Assembly (NCBI RefSeq): GCF_024721175.1
Contig: NZ_CP099402.1
Span: forward strand, 310,001-374,000
DNA length: 64,000 bases
Direction of reading: 5' to 3'
Origin: Rhizobium sp. Pop5
Lineage (GTDB): Bacteria; Pseudomonadota; Alphaproteobacteria; Rhizobiales; Rhizobiaceae
Shown here: positions 29,186 to 37,891 of the stretch, piece by piece
How positions within the stretch are numbered: the stretch's first letter is position 1
Layout of the letters: each line of letters opens with the position of its first letter
Made by a program: the position numbers and the translations under genes
Notes under the pieces: generated by a model
Databases searched by the model: none
What the model saw: only the letters and a program-made list of their open reading frames with translations
Told to the model about the DNA's origin: nothing

Positions 29186-30037
29186 TCATCTCGACTTCGG
29201 CAGCCGGTCGCGGTCGAGCAGGCCACGGGACAGCCGGTCGAGCAGGAGGGCGACCGCGACAATCGCGAGGCCTGCTCTCAGGCCGAGCCCCATTTCCATG
29301 CGCGTCAGGCCGCGGGTCACTTCCGCGCCGAGACCGCCCGCACCGACAAGGCCGGCCAGGACGACCATGGCGAGCGACAGAAGAATGCACTGGTTGAGCC
29401 CGACGAGCAGCGTCTGCTTGGCGAGCGGAATTTCGATTTTCCAGAGTATCGAGCGCGGCGGCGCGCCAATGGCGTTGCCAAGCTCGACGAATACGGCAGG
29501 CACCTGATTGAAGGCGAGCGTGGTGAGGCGCAGCATCGGCGGAATGCCGTAGACGATGGTGGCAATGATCGCCGGTACCCGTCCCAGGCTGAAGATCATC
29601 ACCGCCGGAATGAGGTAAACCCATGGCGGCACGGTCTGCATCACGTCGAGAACCGGACGGACGATCGCCTCCAGCGTCTTGTAGCGCGAGCAGAGCACGC
29701 CGATCGGGAAGGCGATGAGCACGGAGATCATCACGGCGACGGTCACCAGCGAAAGCGTCTGCATCGATGCCGTCCACAGCCCGACAAGAACGCAGAAGCC
29801 GAGGCAAAGGCCGGCGAGGATGGCGGCGCGCAGGCTGACGGCGAAAAACGCCAGAACGACGACGATCGCGATAAGCGCATAGGGCGGCATGAGGAGGAGT
29901 GCGGCCTCGATTGCCGAAAGCACCGCTTCGACCACGGCGCTGATCGCCGCAAACAACGGGTGAAGATTGGTATTGAGCCAGTCGACCGCCGGGGCGAGGA
30001 AAGTACCAGGCGAAAACTGCAGGACCGAAAAGTTCAT
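29186..30037 (-). CDS. Betaine/proline-type ABC transporter permease (second of two)
   Basis: A 283-residue ProW-like permease with six or seven helices and the BPD_transp_1 loop that docks the ATPase (VELGNAIGAPPRSILWKIEI, PLAKQTLLVGLNQCILLSLA). VLDVMQTVPPWVYLIPAVMI is the typical ProW/OpuAB stretch. Its ATG overlaps the stop of the other permease by 4 nt (ATGA), so the two are translated together, presumably as a heterodimer. The substrate should be a quaternary or imino-acid betaine, judging from the operon. Longer open frame to 30751 is out-of-frame noise over the neighbouring gene. Confidence 0.92.
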   Translation of the reverse strand: MNFSVLQFSPGTFLAPAVDWLNTNLHPLFAAISAVVEAVLSAIEAALLLMPPYALIAIVVVLAFFAVSLRAAILAGLCLGFCVLVGLWTASMQTLSLVTVAVMISVLIAFPIGVLCSRYKTLEAIVRPVLDVMQTVPPWVYLIPAVMIFSLGRVPAIIATIVYGIPPMLRLTTLAFNQVPAVFVELGNAIGAPPRSILWKIEIPLAKQTLLVGLNQCILLSLAMVVLAGLVGAGGLGAEVTRGLTRMEMGLGLRAGLAIVAVALLLDRLSRGLLDRDRLPKSR

Positions 30038-30882
30038 GACTTCCTCCCTGTTCCCAGGCGAGCCGCGCTCTGGGTTATCCGGTCGAGCACCATGGTCAAT
30101 ACCACAATGGCGATCGCTCCGTTGATCGAGGTCGCGATGTCTAGCGTCCTGATCGCGCCGTAGATCGTCTCGCCAAGCCCGCCGGAACCGACGATGCCGG
30201 CGATGACGACCATGCCGAAAGCCATCATCAGGCTCTGGTTGATGCCTGCCATGATGCTCGGCAGCGCAAAGGGAAGACGTATCTTGAAGAACATCTTCGC
30301 CGGCGTCATGCCGAGCGCCTCTCCGAGTTCGATGAACTCCCTGGGCGTCATCCGGATGCCGAGGGAGGTCAGGCGGATTGCCGGCGGGATGGCGACGATC
30401 ACGGTTGCGATCATTGCGGTGGCCGGTCCGTAGCCGAGCACGGCGATCGCCGGCAGCAGGTAGATATAGGGCGGCAGCGTCTGAATCAGGTCGAGACCCG
30501 GCTCCATGAAACGGTCGAGACCGGTCAAGAAGCCGGCGGCAATGCCGATCGGGATGCCGATCGCCAGAGCGAGCGAGGTCGCGGTCAGGACCAATGCGAG
30601 CGTGCTCATCGTTTCCGGCCAGAGCCCCATGGAAAAGCAGAGCGCCAATGCGATACCGGCGAGCGCGCCAAACCAGACGTTGACCAGCCGCCAGCCGATG
30701 AGCGCCACGATCACGGCGATCACGTAGAAGGGCGGAAGCTGCAGGAGCCAAAGGATCCCGTCGTAGAGCCCTTCGAGAACCTGCCTGATATAGTCGAAGA
30801 GGAACTCGCCATTATCGCTCACCCATTCGAGCGCCGAGTCCGTCCATTGGTCGAAAAGATCGGTGAAGGCTGAAGTATCCAT
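30034..30882 (-). CDS. Betaine/proline-type ABC transporter permease (first of two)
   Basis: A 282-residue ProW-like permease with helices around residues 45-70, 78-130 and 140-270 and the ATPase-coupling loop EFIELGEALGMTPAKMFFKI, RLPFALPSIMAGINQSLMMA. DLIQTLPPYIYLLPAIAVLG matches the family's central helix. It lies 19 nt after the ATPase gene and overlaps the second permease by 4 nt. Most betaine importers of this type use one homodimeric permease, so a pair of different permeases is less usual. Confidence 0.92.
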   Translation of the reverse strand: MDTSAFTDLFDQWTDSALEWVSDNGEFLFDYIRQVLEGLYDGILWLLQLPPFYVIAVIVALIGWRLVNVWFGALAGIALALCFSMGLWPETMSTLALVLTATSLALAIGIPIGIAAGFLTGLDRFMEPGLDLIQTLPPYIYLLPAIAVLGYGPATAMIATVIVAIPPAIRLTSLGIRMTPREFIELGEALGMTPAKMFFKIRLPFALPSIMAGINQSLMMAFGMVVIAGIVGSGGLGETIYGAIRTLDIATSINGAIAIVVLTMVLDRITQSAARLGTGRKS

Positions 30883-30901
30883 GTCGATCAGCTCCTCTGG
30901 C

Positions 30902-31993
30902 TCACGCCACCGTCAGATCATGGGCGGAGGTTCCCTTGACGCCCATCAGCAGGCTGCGCGGCGTGACCACGCCGACCACCTGACCCTTGTCGACGACGGC
31001 GATGGCGTCGCGCTCCGACTGCATCGTCAATGTGATGAGCTCGTCGATATCGGCGTCCGGCGTCGTGCGCGCGAGCGAGCCGAGGTCGGAATTCGGCGTC
31101 CCCTGCTGGAACTCGGCGACGCTGCGCATGACCGAATGCGCCTTGATCAAATGAAGGCGGGAAATGCCGGCGACGAATTCGGCGACATAGTCATCGGCCG
31201 GATTGAGGATAATTTCCTCGGCGGTGCCGGTCTGGATGATGACGCCGTCTTTCATGATGGCGATGCGGTCGCCGATGCGGATCGCCTCGTCGAGATCGTG
31301 CGTAATGAAGACGGCGGACTTGCCGAGCGACTTAGTCAGCTGGCGGAACTCATCCTGGAGCTGGCGCCGGATCAAGGGATCGAGCGCGCTGAACGGCTCG
31401 TCCATGAGAATAATTTCCGGGTCGGAGGCGAGCGCGCGCGCAAGGCCGACGCGCTGCTGCATGCCGCCCGAAAGCTCGTTCGGATACCGGTTCACCCAAT
31501 CGGCAAGGCCGACCTTTTCGAGTGCTGCGGTCGCGGTCTTGTTGCGCTCCGGCTTGGCCATGCCCTGGACCTCGAGGCCGAATGCCGTATTTTCGAGAAC
31601 CGTCCGGTGCGGCAGCAGGGCGACGCTCTGAAACACCATGCCGATGTTCTTGGCGCGCATCTCCCTGAGATCAACCGGCGACAAGGCGGCGAGGTCGCGT
31701 CCCTTGACGAGGACCTTGCCGGCGCTCGGCGTGATCAGCTTGTTGAGAAGGCGGATCAGCGTCGATTTTCCGCTGCCCGACAGACCCATGATGCAGAAGA
31801 TTTCGCCGCGCCGGACCTGGAGGCTCGCCTCGGAGACGCCGACGACGCAGTTGAATTCCTGCAGCACCTCTTTCTTGCCGAGGCCGCGCTCCTTGATCGA
31901 TCTCATGGCCGCGGCGGATTTGTCCCCGAAGACTTTCCAGAGGGATTGGCAGTCGATCAGGACATCCTTGGCATCGACGTTTACGGTTTTCAT
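30902..31993 (-). CDS. ProV/OpuAA-like ABC transporter ATPase with CBS tail
   Basis: A 363-residue ATPase with Walker A in IMGLSGSGKSTLI, Q-loop in GMVFQSVALLPHR, signature LSGGMQQRVGLARAL, Walker B in IILMDEPFSALDPL and the H-loop in FITHDLDEAIR. The C-terminal 100 residues form a CBS-like regulatory unit (RDAIAVVDKGQVVGVVTPRS). The start MKTVNVDAKDVL has GGGGAT upstream; longer N-terminal extensions are unlikely. It powers the importer formed with the two permeases downstream and the binding protein upstream. Confidence 0.95.
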   Translation of the reverse strand: MKTVNVDAKDVLIDCQSLWKVFGDKSAAAMRSIKERGLGKKEVLQEFNCVVGVSEASLQVRRGEIFCIMGLSGSGKSTLIRLLNKLITPSAGKVLVKGRDLAALSPVDLREMRAKNIGMVFQSVALLPHRTVLENTAFGLEVQGMAKPERNKTATAALEKVGLADWVNRYPNELSGGMQQRVGLARALASDPEIILMDEPFSALDPLIRRQLQDEFRQLTKSLGKSAVFITHDLDEAIRIGDRIAIMKDGVIIQTGTAEEIILNPADDYVAEFVAGISRLHLIKAHSVMRSVAEFQQGTPNSDLGSLARTTPDADIDELITLTMQSERDAIAVVDKGQVVGVVTPRSLLMGVKGTSAHDLTVA

Positions 31994-32078
31994 GGCGATC
32001 CCCTTTTGAGCCAATCGGCGCTGGCTTCTTCTACGTTCAAAGGGCGGCCGCCCGACGGATCGGACGGCCACGAGGCGT

Positions 32079-32930
32079 TTAGTTCTTCTTGATATTTTCC
32101 CAGCGCTTGATCAGGTCGGCATGGGCGCCGATCCAAGCCTGCACGGCCTGGTCCATGGTCTTGCCCTCGTTGACCGTGCCGTTGATGGCGGTGATGTCGG
32201 CGAGCGGCACGTAGACGCTGGCCATGACTTCGCGAGCGCGCGGGTTTTCTTCGGAGAAGCCCTTATGGCCGATCCAGTAATAGCTCTGCGGCGGCGGGAA
32301 GATGCCCTTCGGGTCCTTGAGATATTTGACCTCGTACTTCTGGACCATCCACGACGGCTCCCAGATCGTGACGGCGATCCACTCCTTGCGGTCGTAGGCG
32401 GATTTCAGAGCCGCCGTCATCGCAGCCGTGCTGCCTTCGACGAGCTGGAGCTTGATGCCGTAATCCTTGACCGCATTCGCCGTATCGCGCATCAGGCCGG
32501 CGCCCGGCTCGATGCCGATGATCTTGCCGCCGAACTTGTCGGCGTTTTCATTGAGCTGTTCCAGCGAGTCGATCGGCACATATTTGGGAACGGCGACGCC
32601 CTGATAGAGGCCGTGCGAAACCGGCGAAATCTTTTCCAGGCGGTTCTTGTTCTTATCCCAATAGTCCTGAGCGACATAGTCCGTCTGCGAGGCGAGAACC
32701 TGGATGTCGCCTTTGGCGAGAGCGGCATAGGCGATGCCCCACTCGGAGAACTCGGTCACCTTCACGGTGTAGCCGGCGTCTTCGAGAACCTTCTTGGTGA
32801 TACCGGTGATGGGCGTCAGGTCCTCCCACGACATCGTACCCATGGTGATCGTCTTTTCTTCCGCGCGAGCGGGAAGGATGCTCACCCCGATCATCGCAGC
32901 GGCGCAGAGCGCCTTCCACAAAGCCTTCAT
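32079..32930 (-). CDS. Betaine-type ABC transporter substrate-binding protein
   Basis: A 283-residue protein with a clear signal peptide (MKALWKALCAAAMIGVSILP then ARAEE). The mature part belongs to the OpuAC/ProX fold: MGTMSWEDLTPITGITKKVL, VLASQTDYVAQDYW and WEPSWMVQKYEVKYLKDP, with Trp and Tyr residues suited to an aromatic cage for a quaternary amine. It should deliver ligand to the two permeases in the periplasm. It follows the FAD oxidase by 77 nt and precedes the ATPase by 85 nt. It is not close to the second binding protein at 47.4 kb, so the two importers probably differ in ligand. Confidence 0.93.
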   Translation of the reverse strand: MKALWKALCAAAMIGVSILPARAEEKTITMGTMSWEDLTPITGITKKVLEDAGYTVKVTEFSEWGIAYAALAKGDIQVLASQTDYVAQDYWDKNKNRLEKISPVSHGLYQGVAVPKYVPIDSLEQLNENADKFGGKIIGIEPGAGLMRDTANAVKDYGIKLQLVEGSTAAMTAALKSAYDRKEWIAVTIWEPSWMVQKYEVKYLKDPKGIFPPPQSYYWIGHKGFSEENPRAREVMASVYVPLADITAINGTVNEGKTMDQAVQAWIGAHADLIKRWENIKKN

Positions 32931-33007
32931 TGCTATTTCTCCTGTTTTTCGTTCCCATTCTCATTGAAGTCTGCGAACGGGCAGTCTTCACATTGCGCGG
33001 CGACGGA

Positions 33008-34354
33008 TCATCCCTCGCGACCTGCACGCAATTCCTGCAAACGGATCACCGCATTGATGCCCAGCCATGCGAACGGCTCGGGGGGAATCTTCGACGGTTC
33101 GGGGTGATCCATGAATTCTTCGAGATGCCGGGAGGTGGTCCCGGTCGCCAGTTCGGCCGCCATCATGCCGGCGAGCGTGCTCTTGACGGTTCCCAGTCCG
33201 TTCTCGCAGCACGCGGAGTAAAGTCCTTCTTCGACTTCGCCGAAGGCGGGCACATGGTTCAGGCTGAGGCATATGCGTCCGGCCCAGCTATGCTCGAACG
33301 GGATGCCCTTGAGGCCGGGGAAACGTGCGTCCAGCGAGCGCCGATGTTCCTCGGCCATTGCTCGCAGCCGGCGCTCGGTCAACGCTATCGTCGTGTCATA
33401 GGTCCATCGCGTCCTGAGCACGATGCGCGACTGACCGCCTGACGTGATCTTGCGAACGGTCGCCCCCATGGCGTCCGCCGGAAGCAGTGCCCATCTGTCG
33501 CGGCCGCTGGCCTTGCGTCCGAGGTCTTCCGCCGCGAAGGGGGCCGTCATCGAGGCATAGCCGTAGAAGTGCATCAGACGGCGGCGATAGTACCCGAAGT
33601 CGTTGATATGACCGTTGACGCCCACGATCACCTTGGGTGCGGTGACCGTGCCCCGTGGACAAGCCGCCGTCCAGGTTCCGTTCTCGCGCTTCAGTGACGT
33701 AACCGGCGAGTGTTCGAAAATGTCGACCTTGCCCGAGAGCCCGGCAGCAATCGCGCGGATATAATCGGCAGGCTGGATCAGCACGGCACCCGGCGTATAG
33801 ACGCCGCCGAAATAATAGTCCGATCCCGTGATCTCGCGCATTTCGGCGGCGTCGAGGAAGCCGTGCTTCTCGCCGGCCCCCTTCAGTGACTCGCCGAAGC
33901 TCCGGTTCAGCTTCATGCCCCGTTTCGTGGCCGCCGCATTGATCTTCCCCGCGGGGTCGAATGTCTCGCGCGGCATGCCGTATTCCTGCGCGGCTTCTGC
34001 GGCGAAAGCGATCGCCGAGCGATTTTGCGCCATCTCCAAGCGGGTCGCGTCTACCCCTCCGCTCGAATATTCGCCGCCCGCCAGATTATGCGGGACATCG
34101 ATCATGAAGCCGGAGTTCCGGCCGGACGTGCCTTTGCCGACCTCGCTTGCATCGAGGACGACGATCTTGTCGTCCGGTCGAAGCTGGAGGAGACGGCGGG
34201 CCGCGGAGAGGCCCGCAAAGCCGGCGCCGATGATCAGCCAGTCTGCGGTAACGTTGCCTTCCAGGCTTCGGACCGGGAACGAACGCTTGCTGATCGCCTC
34301 CCAGCCCGAGATGCCATTCTCGACCGGCAGACGTTTGACCGGTCTCGTGATCAT
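33008..34354 (-). CDS. FAD-dependent amino-acid/amine oxidoreductase (DAO family)
   Basis: A 448-residue flavoprotein with the FAD glycine motif ADWLIIGAGFAGLSAARRLL, the SGRNSGFM loop of PuuB/DAO-like oxidases, and a C-terminal CCENGLGTVKSTLAGMMAAE. The ATG overlaps the aldehyde dehydrogenase stop by 4 nt (ATGA). From context it is the best candidate for oxidising cis-4-hydroxy-D-proline, or an N-methyl derivative, to the pyrroline-4-hydroxy-2-carboxylate that the DapA-like neighbour would deaminate. An amine oxidase role like that of PuuB, paired with an aldehyde dehydrogenase, is the alternative. No signal peptide is present. Confidence 0.88.
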   Translation of the reverse strand: MITRPVKRLPVENGISGWEAISKRSFPVRSLEGNVTADWLIIGAGFAGLSAARRLLQLRPDDKIVVLDASEVGKGTSGRNSGFMIDVPHNLAGGEYSSGGVDATRLEMAQNRSAIAFAAEAAQEYGMPRETFDPAGKINAAATKRGMKLNRSFGESLKGAGEKHGFLDAAEMREITGSDYYFGGVYTPGAVLIQPADYIRAIAAGLSGKVDIFEHSPVTSLKRENGTWTAACPRGTVTAPKVIVGVNGHINDFGYYRRRLMHFYGYASMTAPFAAEDLGRKASGRDRWALLPADAMGATVRKITSGGQSRIVLRTRWTYDTTIALTERRLRAMAEEHRRSLDARFPGLKGIPFEHSWAGRICLSLNHVPAFGEVEEGLYSACCENGLGTVKSTLAGMMAAELATGTTSRHLEEFMDHPEPSKIPPEPFAWLGINAVIRLQELRAGREG

Positions 34355-35868
34355 CGGATCGTCTCGTCCACCGAACGTTCCGAAACGTCGATCCAGATCG
34401 TCTTCAGTTCGCAATAGTTGTCATGGGCAAAGATCGACTTGTCGCGACCGCCGAAGCCGGACTCCTTGTAGCCGCCGAACGGGGTCGAGGCGTCCCCTTC
34501 GCCGAAGCAGTTGACGGTGACAAGCCCGGCGCGGATGTCCCGCGATACCCTGATCGCGTTCTTCAGGCTTCCGGTATAGACGGAGGCCGTCAGGCCGTAA
34601 TTCGTGTCATTCGCCAAAGTGACGGCCTCGGCCAGGCTTTGGAAGGTCGTCACCGACAGGATCGGCCCGAAGATCTCCTCCTTGAAGAGACGGCTCGAAG
34701 GCGTGACGCCATCCACGACCGTCGGCTCGATGAAGATGTCCTTTTGCGTTTCGCCACCGAAAGCGATGGAGAGTTTTTCGGTCTTCACATCGTCGAGGAA
34801 AGACCTGACCTTCTCGTAATGGTTTTTGCTGACCAGCGCACCGATCCGGTTTTCCGGGTCGAGCGGGTCACCAGTCTTCCACTCGCGCAGATAGGCACCG
34901 ATGCGCTTGAGCAGTTCATCCTTGATGCTGGCATGGACGATGAGACGGGAGCTCGCACTGCAGTTCTCACCCATGTTCCAGAAGGCGCCATTGACCACCT
35001 GCTCGGCGACGAGGTCGAGGTCCTCGGCATCTTCAAGCACCACCGCCGGATTCTTGCCGCCGCATTCGAGCACGACCTTCTTGAGGTTGGAGTCGGCCGA
35101 ATAGTGCAGGAAGCGGCGGCCGGTCGGCGTCGAGCCGGTAAAGGCCACCATATCGACATCCATGTGCAGACCGAGCGGTTCGCCGACCTCCCTGCCGCTG
35201 CCGGTGACGACGTTGAAGACGCCGGCCGGGATGCCGGCTTCATGAGCAAGCTCGGCGACGCGCAGCGTCGTAAGCGTCGTTTCCTGAGCCGGTTTCACGA
35301 TCACCGAGCATCCAGCAGCCAGCGCCGGTGCGATTTTCCAGGCGAGCATCAGCAGCGGGAAGTTCCACGGCAACACGCATGCGACGACGCCGATCGGTTC
35401 GCGAACGACCATCGCCAGTGCATTGGGGCCGACGGAATTGGTGTTGTCATAGAGCTTGTCGATCAGCTCGGCGTGCCAGCGGATCGTGTGGATGGTGTCG
35501 GGGACATCGACGGTCTGGCATTCGCGGACCGGCTTGCCGCTGTCGAGGCTTTCCATGACCGCGAGTTCGTGACGGTTGCGCTCCAGCAGCTTGGCAAGCT
35601 TGAGCAGCGTTTCCTTCCGCTCGCCCGGCGTGCGCTGACGCCAGCGGCCATCGTCGAAGGCCTGTTTGGCCTTGGCGACGGCATGGTCGACGTCGCCGGC
35701 ATCGCAGGCGGCGATCTCGGCCAGCAGCTCGCCGGTTGCCGGATTGGTCGTCCTGAACGTCTTGCCGGAATTGGCCGGATGGAAGGCGCCATCGATGAAG
35801 GCGTTGGCGGGCAGCTGCAGACCGGCGGCGATCGCCTTATATTCGGCTGCGGTCAAAGGTTCATGCAT
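34351..35868 (-). CDS. Aldehyde dehydrogenase, likely 2-oxoglutarate semialdehyde dehydrogenase
   Basis: A 505-residue NAD(P)-dependent ALDH. The Rossmann motif VVREPIGVVACVLPWNFPLL and FTGSTPTGR, the general base in LECGGKNPAV, the catalytic Cys in NMGENCSAS and the C-terminal FGGYKESGFGGRDKS are intact. By family it is closest in style to PuuC/KGSADH-type dehydrogenases. Next to a DapA-like deaminase, the expected substrate is 2-oxoglutarate semialdehyde, giving 2-oxoglutarate for the TCA cycle. It overlaps the deaminase gene by 8 nt and the FAD oxidase by 4 nt, indicating strong translational coupling. Confidence 0.92.
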   Translation of the reverse strand: MHEPLTAAEYKAIAAGLQLPANAFIDGAFHPANSGKTFRTTNPATGELLAEIAACDAGDVDHAVAKAKQAFDDGRWRQRTPGERKETLLKLAKLLERNRHELAVMESLDSGKPVRECQTVDVPDTIHTIRWHAELIDKLYDNTNSVGPNALAMVVREPIGVVACVLPWNFPLLMLAWKIAPALAAGCSVIVKPAQETTLTTLRVAELAHEAGIPAGVFNVVTGSGREVGEPLGLHMDVDMVAFTGSTPTGRRFLHYSADSNLKKVVLECGGKNPAVVLEDAEDLDLVAEQVVNGAFWNMGENCSASSRLIVHASIKDELLKRIGAYLREWKTGDPLDPENRIGALVSKNHYEKVRSFLDDVKTEKLSIAFGGETQKDIFIEPTVVDGVTPSSRLFKEEIFGPILSVTTFQSLAEAVTLANDTNYGLTASVYTGSLKNAIRVSRDIRAGLVTVNCFGEGDASTPFGGYKESGFGGRDKSIFAHDNYCELKTIWIDVSERSVDETIR

Positions 35869-36772
35869 TGTTGGCTCCCGAGGTAATCTGGGCGACCGTG
35901 CGCTTCAGCGTGGCGACGACAGTCTGGAGTGTTCGCTTTTCTTCGGCGTTCAGGCCGCGCAGCGGTGCCCTGACCGGGCCGGCCTTGAGGCCGATGATCT
36001 CGCAGCCATGCTTGATCGACTGGACGAATTTGCCGCATTCCAGGAAGTCCATCAGCGGCAGCATGGCGGTCATGATCGCCCGACCCTTGTCGAAATTCTT
36101 CTCGAGCACGCAGGCCTCGTAGAGGGCGACGTGTTCGCGGGGCAGGAAGTTCGAGCCGGCGCAAACCCAGCTCTTCGCACCCCAGGCGAAGAATTCGAGC
36201 GCCTGGTCGTCCCAGCCGCAGGACAGGTTGATATGCGGGAACTTCCGGGCCAGGAGATGCAGATTGGCCATGTCGCCGGAGCTTTCCTTGATCGCTACGA
36301 CGTTCTTCGACTTACCCACCCGCGAGAAATACTCGTCACCCATCATCACGCCCATGCGGGCGGGATAGTTGTAGAGCATGATCGGCAGATTGGCGGCGCG
36401 GTCGATGGTGAGCGCATGGACGGCGTTTTCGCGCTCGGTCGGCAGTGCATAGGGCGGCGAGGAGACGAGGATCGCATCGGCACCGATTTCCCTGGCGGCG
36501 GCGGCATATTCCACGGAATCCTCGGTGCGGGTCGCGCCCGTACCGATGATCAGCGGAATCCGCGTGCCGATGACTTCTTTGGCATAGGCCGCCTGGTCGA
36601 GGCGCTCCTGGGGGCTCTGGGCGTAGTATTCGCCCGTCGATCCGCCGATAATGATGCCGTGGACCTTGGCTTCCATGAGCGATTCCAGAACGACAGCGAA
36701 GGCTTCGCGGTCGATCTGCCCATCCTGCCCATGCGGCGTGATCGCCGGGGTGTAGATACCTTCGAATTTCAA
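35861..36772 (-). CDS. DapA-family lyase, likely pyrroline-4-hydroxy-2-carboxylate deaminase
   Basis: A 303-residue member of the DHDPS/NAL superfamily: substrate-loop GGSTGEYYAQSPQERL, conserved Tyr in LYNYPARMG and Schiff-base Lys in AIKESSGDM. It is not a lysine-biosynthesis DapA because of its setting. It overlaps a semialdehyde dehydrogenase (8 nt) and its GntR regulator (4 nt), with a hydroxyproline epimerase homologue and an FAD oxidase in the same operon. HypD-type deaminases convert pyrroline-4-hydroxy-2-carboxylate to 2-oxoglutarate semialdehyde plus ammonia, and this is the inferred role. Confidence 0.88.
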   Translation of the reverse strand: MKFEGIYTPAITPHGQDGQIDREAFAVVLESLMEAKVHGIIIGGSTGEYYAQSPQERLDQAAYAKEVIGTRIPLIIGTGATRTEDSVEYAAAAREIGADAILVSSPPYALPTERENAVHALTIDRAANLPIMLYNYPARMGVMMGDEYFSRVGKSKNVVAIKESSGDMANLHLLARKFPHINLSCGWDDQALEFFAWGAKSWVCAGSNFLPREHVALYEACVLEKNFDKGRAIMTAMLPLMDFLECGKFVQSIKHGCEIIGLKAGPVRAPLRGLNAEEKRTLQTVVATLKRTVAQITSGANNA

Positions 36773-37482
36773 GACGTTTTCTCCATCGATGCGACAGGCC
36801 TTTCGACCAGCGCGTCCGCTTTCATTCCTTGCGGCGCGATGAACATCTCCATGTTCTCGCGCGACAGTTCCCAGTGTTCGAAAACGAGGTCGACGACGGC
36901 ATTCTCGTCGTGAGCGCCGAGAGCCTCGATGAAGCCGTCATGATGGTCGACGGCGATTTGCAGCCGCCGCTTCATGTCCTCGTTCCGCGGCCGGAAGAAG
37001 GTGTGGCCGATGCGCGCGTGGTCGATGAGCAGCCGGCCGAGGCTCGGCTGCAGATAGTCGTTGGCCGACATTTCACCGAAGATCTCGTGGAAGCGATTGT
37101 TCTCGATGACCATCGCCAAGGGATCCATATCCTGGCTGGCGGTGCGGAAGCGTTCCTGCGTCTGCTTCAGGTCGGCAAGCTGCGTGGGCTTGAAATTCTG
37201 CACGGCGAGCCGGCCGATCGCCGCATAGATCATCGGGGCGACGAGGAAGAAATTCCGCAGCGTCGAGTGGTTCATCGGGATGACCCGCGCACCCCTGTTC
37301 TCGCGGATATCGACATAGCCCTCGCCGGCCAGGCGACGGAATATGTCCCGCACCGGCGTCCGCGACAGCCCATATCTTTCACTCAGGCTGGCCTCGTCCA
37401 GATCAGCGTCCGGGTCCAGCTCCATCGTCAGGATCTGACGCTTCAGGTCGTCGTAGAGATTGCTCTTGGGTGTCTTCGCCAT
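36769..37482 (-). CDS. GntR-family (FadR subfamily) regulator of the hydroxyproline operon
   Basis: A 237-residue protein. The N-terminal winged helix (LYDDLKRQILTMELDPDADL, SERYGLSRTPVRDIFRRLAG) is GntR type. The all-helical C-terminal domain (FHEIFGEMSANDYLQPSLGR, DHHDGFIEALGAHDENAVVD) is an FCD ligand-binding domain. It is the first gene of the operon and overlaps the DapA-like gene by 4 nt. A perfect 11-bp dyad lies 66 nt upstream of its start, so autoregulation with release by a pathway intermediate is likely. The ATG of MAKTPKSNLYDD is used; the longer frame to 37593 runs through the operator. Confidence 0.93.
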   Translation of the reverse strand: MAKTPKSNLYDDLKRQILTMELDPDADLDEASLSERYGLSRTPVRDIFRRLAGEGYVDIRENRGARVIPMNHSTLRNFFLVAPMIYAAIGRLAVQNFKPTQLADLKQTQERFRTASQDMDPLAMVIENNRFHEIFGEMSANDYLQPSLGRLLIDHARIGHTFFRPRNEDMKRRLQIAVDHHDGFIEALGAHDENAVVDLVFEHWELSRENMEMFIAPQGMKADALVERPVASMEKTS

Positions 37483-37548
37483 CGTCGATCTCCGGCCTCT
37501 TGTTGCTCTACTCCAGGGAAGATGACACGCCTCGTCGGCAGAGTCAAT

Positions 37549-37575
37549 AATTGTGTACTCTACGTACACAATTAG
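37549..37575. promoter_or_regulatory. GntR-type operator, perfect 11-bp dyad
   Basis: TAATTGTGTAC - TCTAC - GTACACAATTA, 66-92 nt upstream of the GntR gene that heads the hydroxyproline operon. The TTGT/ACAA arms and central TGTAC/GTACA are of the FadR/FCD-GntR type. An extra half-like ATACACAAT follows 11 nt away. Confidence 0.7.
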
Positions 37576-37828
37576 TATTCCAAAAATACACAATAGCAGC
37601 GATGGATGCGATTGCGCGCCGAGCTTCCGGCGAAGACCGGGAATCGAATAGGCGAAGAGTGGGATGGCGATCGCACGCGGAAAAACGCGCAGCGTCAGCC
37701 ATCGCGTTGTTTTCCCTGCGGATTATCGTGAAAGATCTGTTCGAAAATTCTCTGTATCCGGCGTCCGCGCTCTCGGCGGGTCAATGCCGGTCATCAGGCG
37801 GTGAGGCCTGGCGCCGGTGAGCCGGCGT

Positions 37829-37857
37829 GCCGCCATCAGGCAATGGCTGATGGCGGC
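37829..37857. terminator. Strong hairpin downstream of gfa, possible terminator
   Basis: GCCGCCATCAG - GCAATGG - CTGATGGCGGC, a perfect 11-bp stem starting 34 nt beyond the gfa stop. There is no T-run on the minus strand, so it may stabilise the 3' end of the eight-gene operon rather than terminate it. Confidence 0.45.
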
Positions 37858-37891
37858 TGATTTGTCGGGGCGCTGGATGGGCCGCCCGGGA

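Larger units (their letters stand above)
37483..37891. other. Intergenic region with GntR operator and a hairpin
   Basis: A 409-nt gap between the GntR gene and gfa, both on the minus strand. It contains the GntR operator at 37549-37575, an isolated half-site-like ATACACAAT at 37587-37595, and a hairpin at 37829-37857. The rest carries only low-quality short frames. The promoter of the hydroxyproline operon must lie here. Confidence 0.6.
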
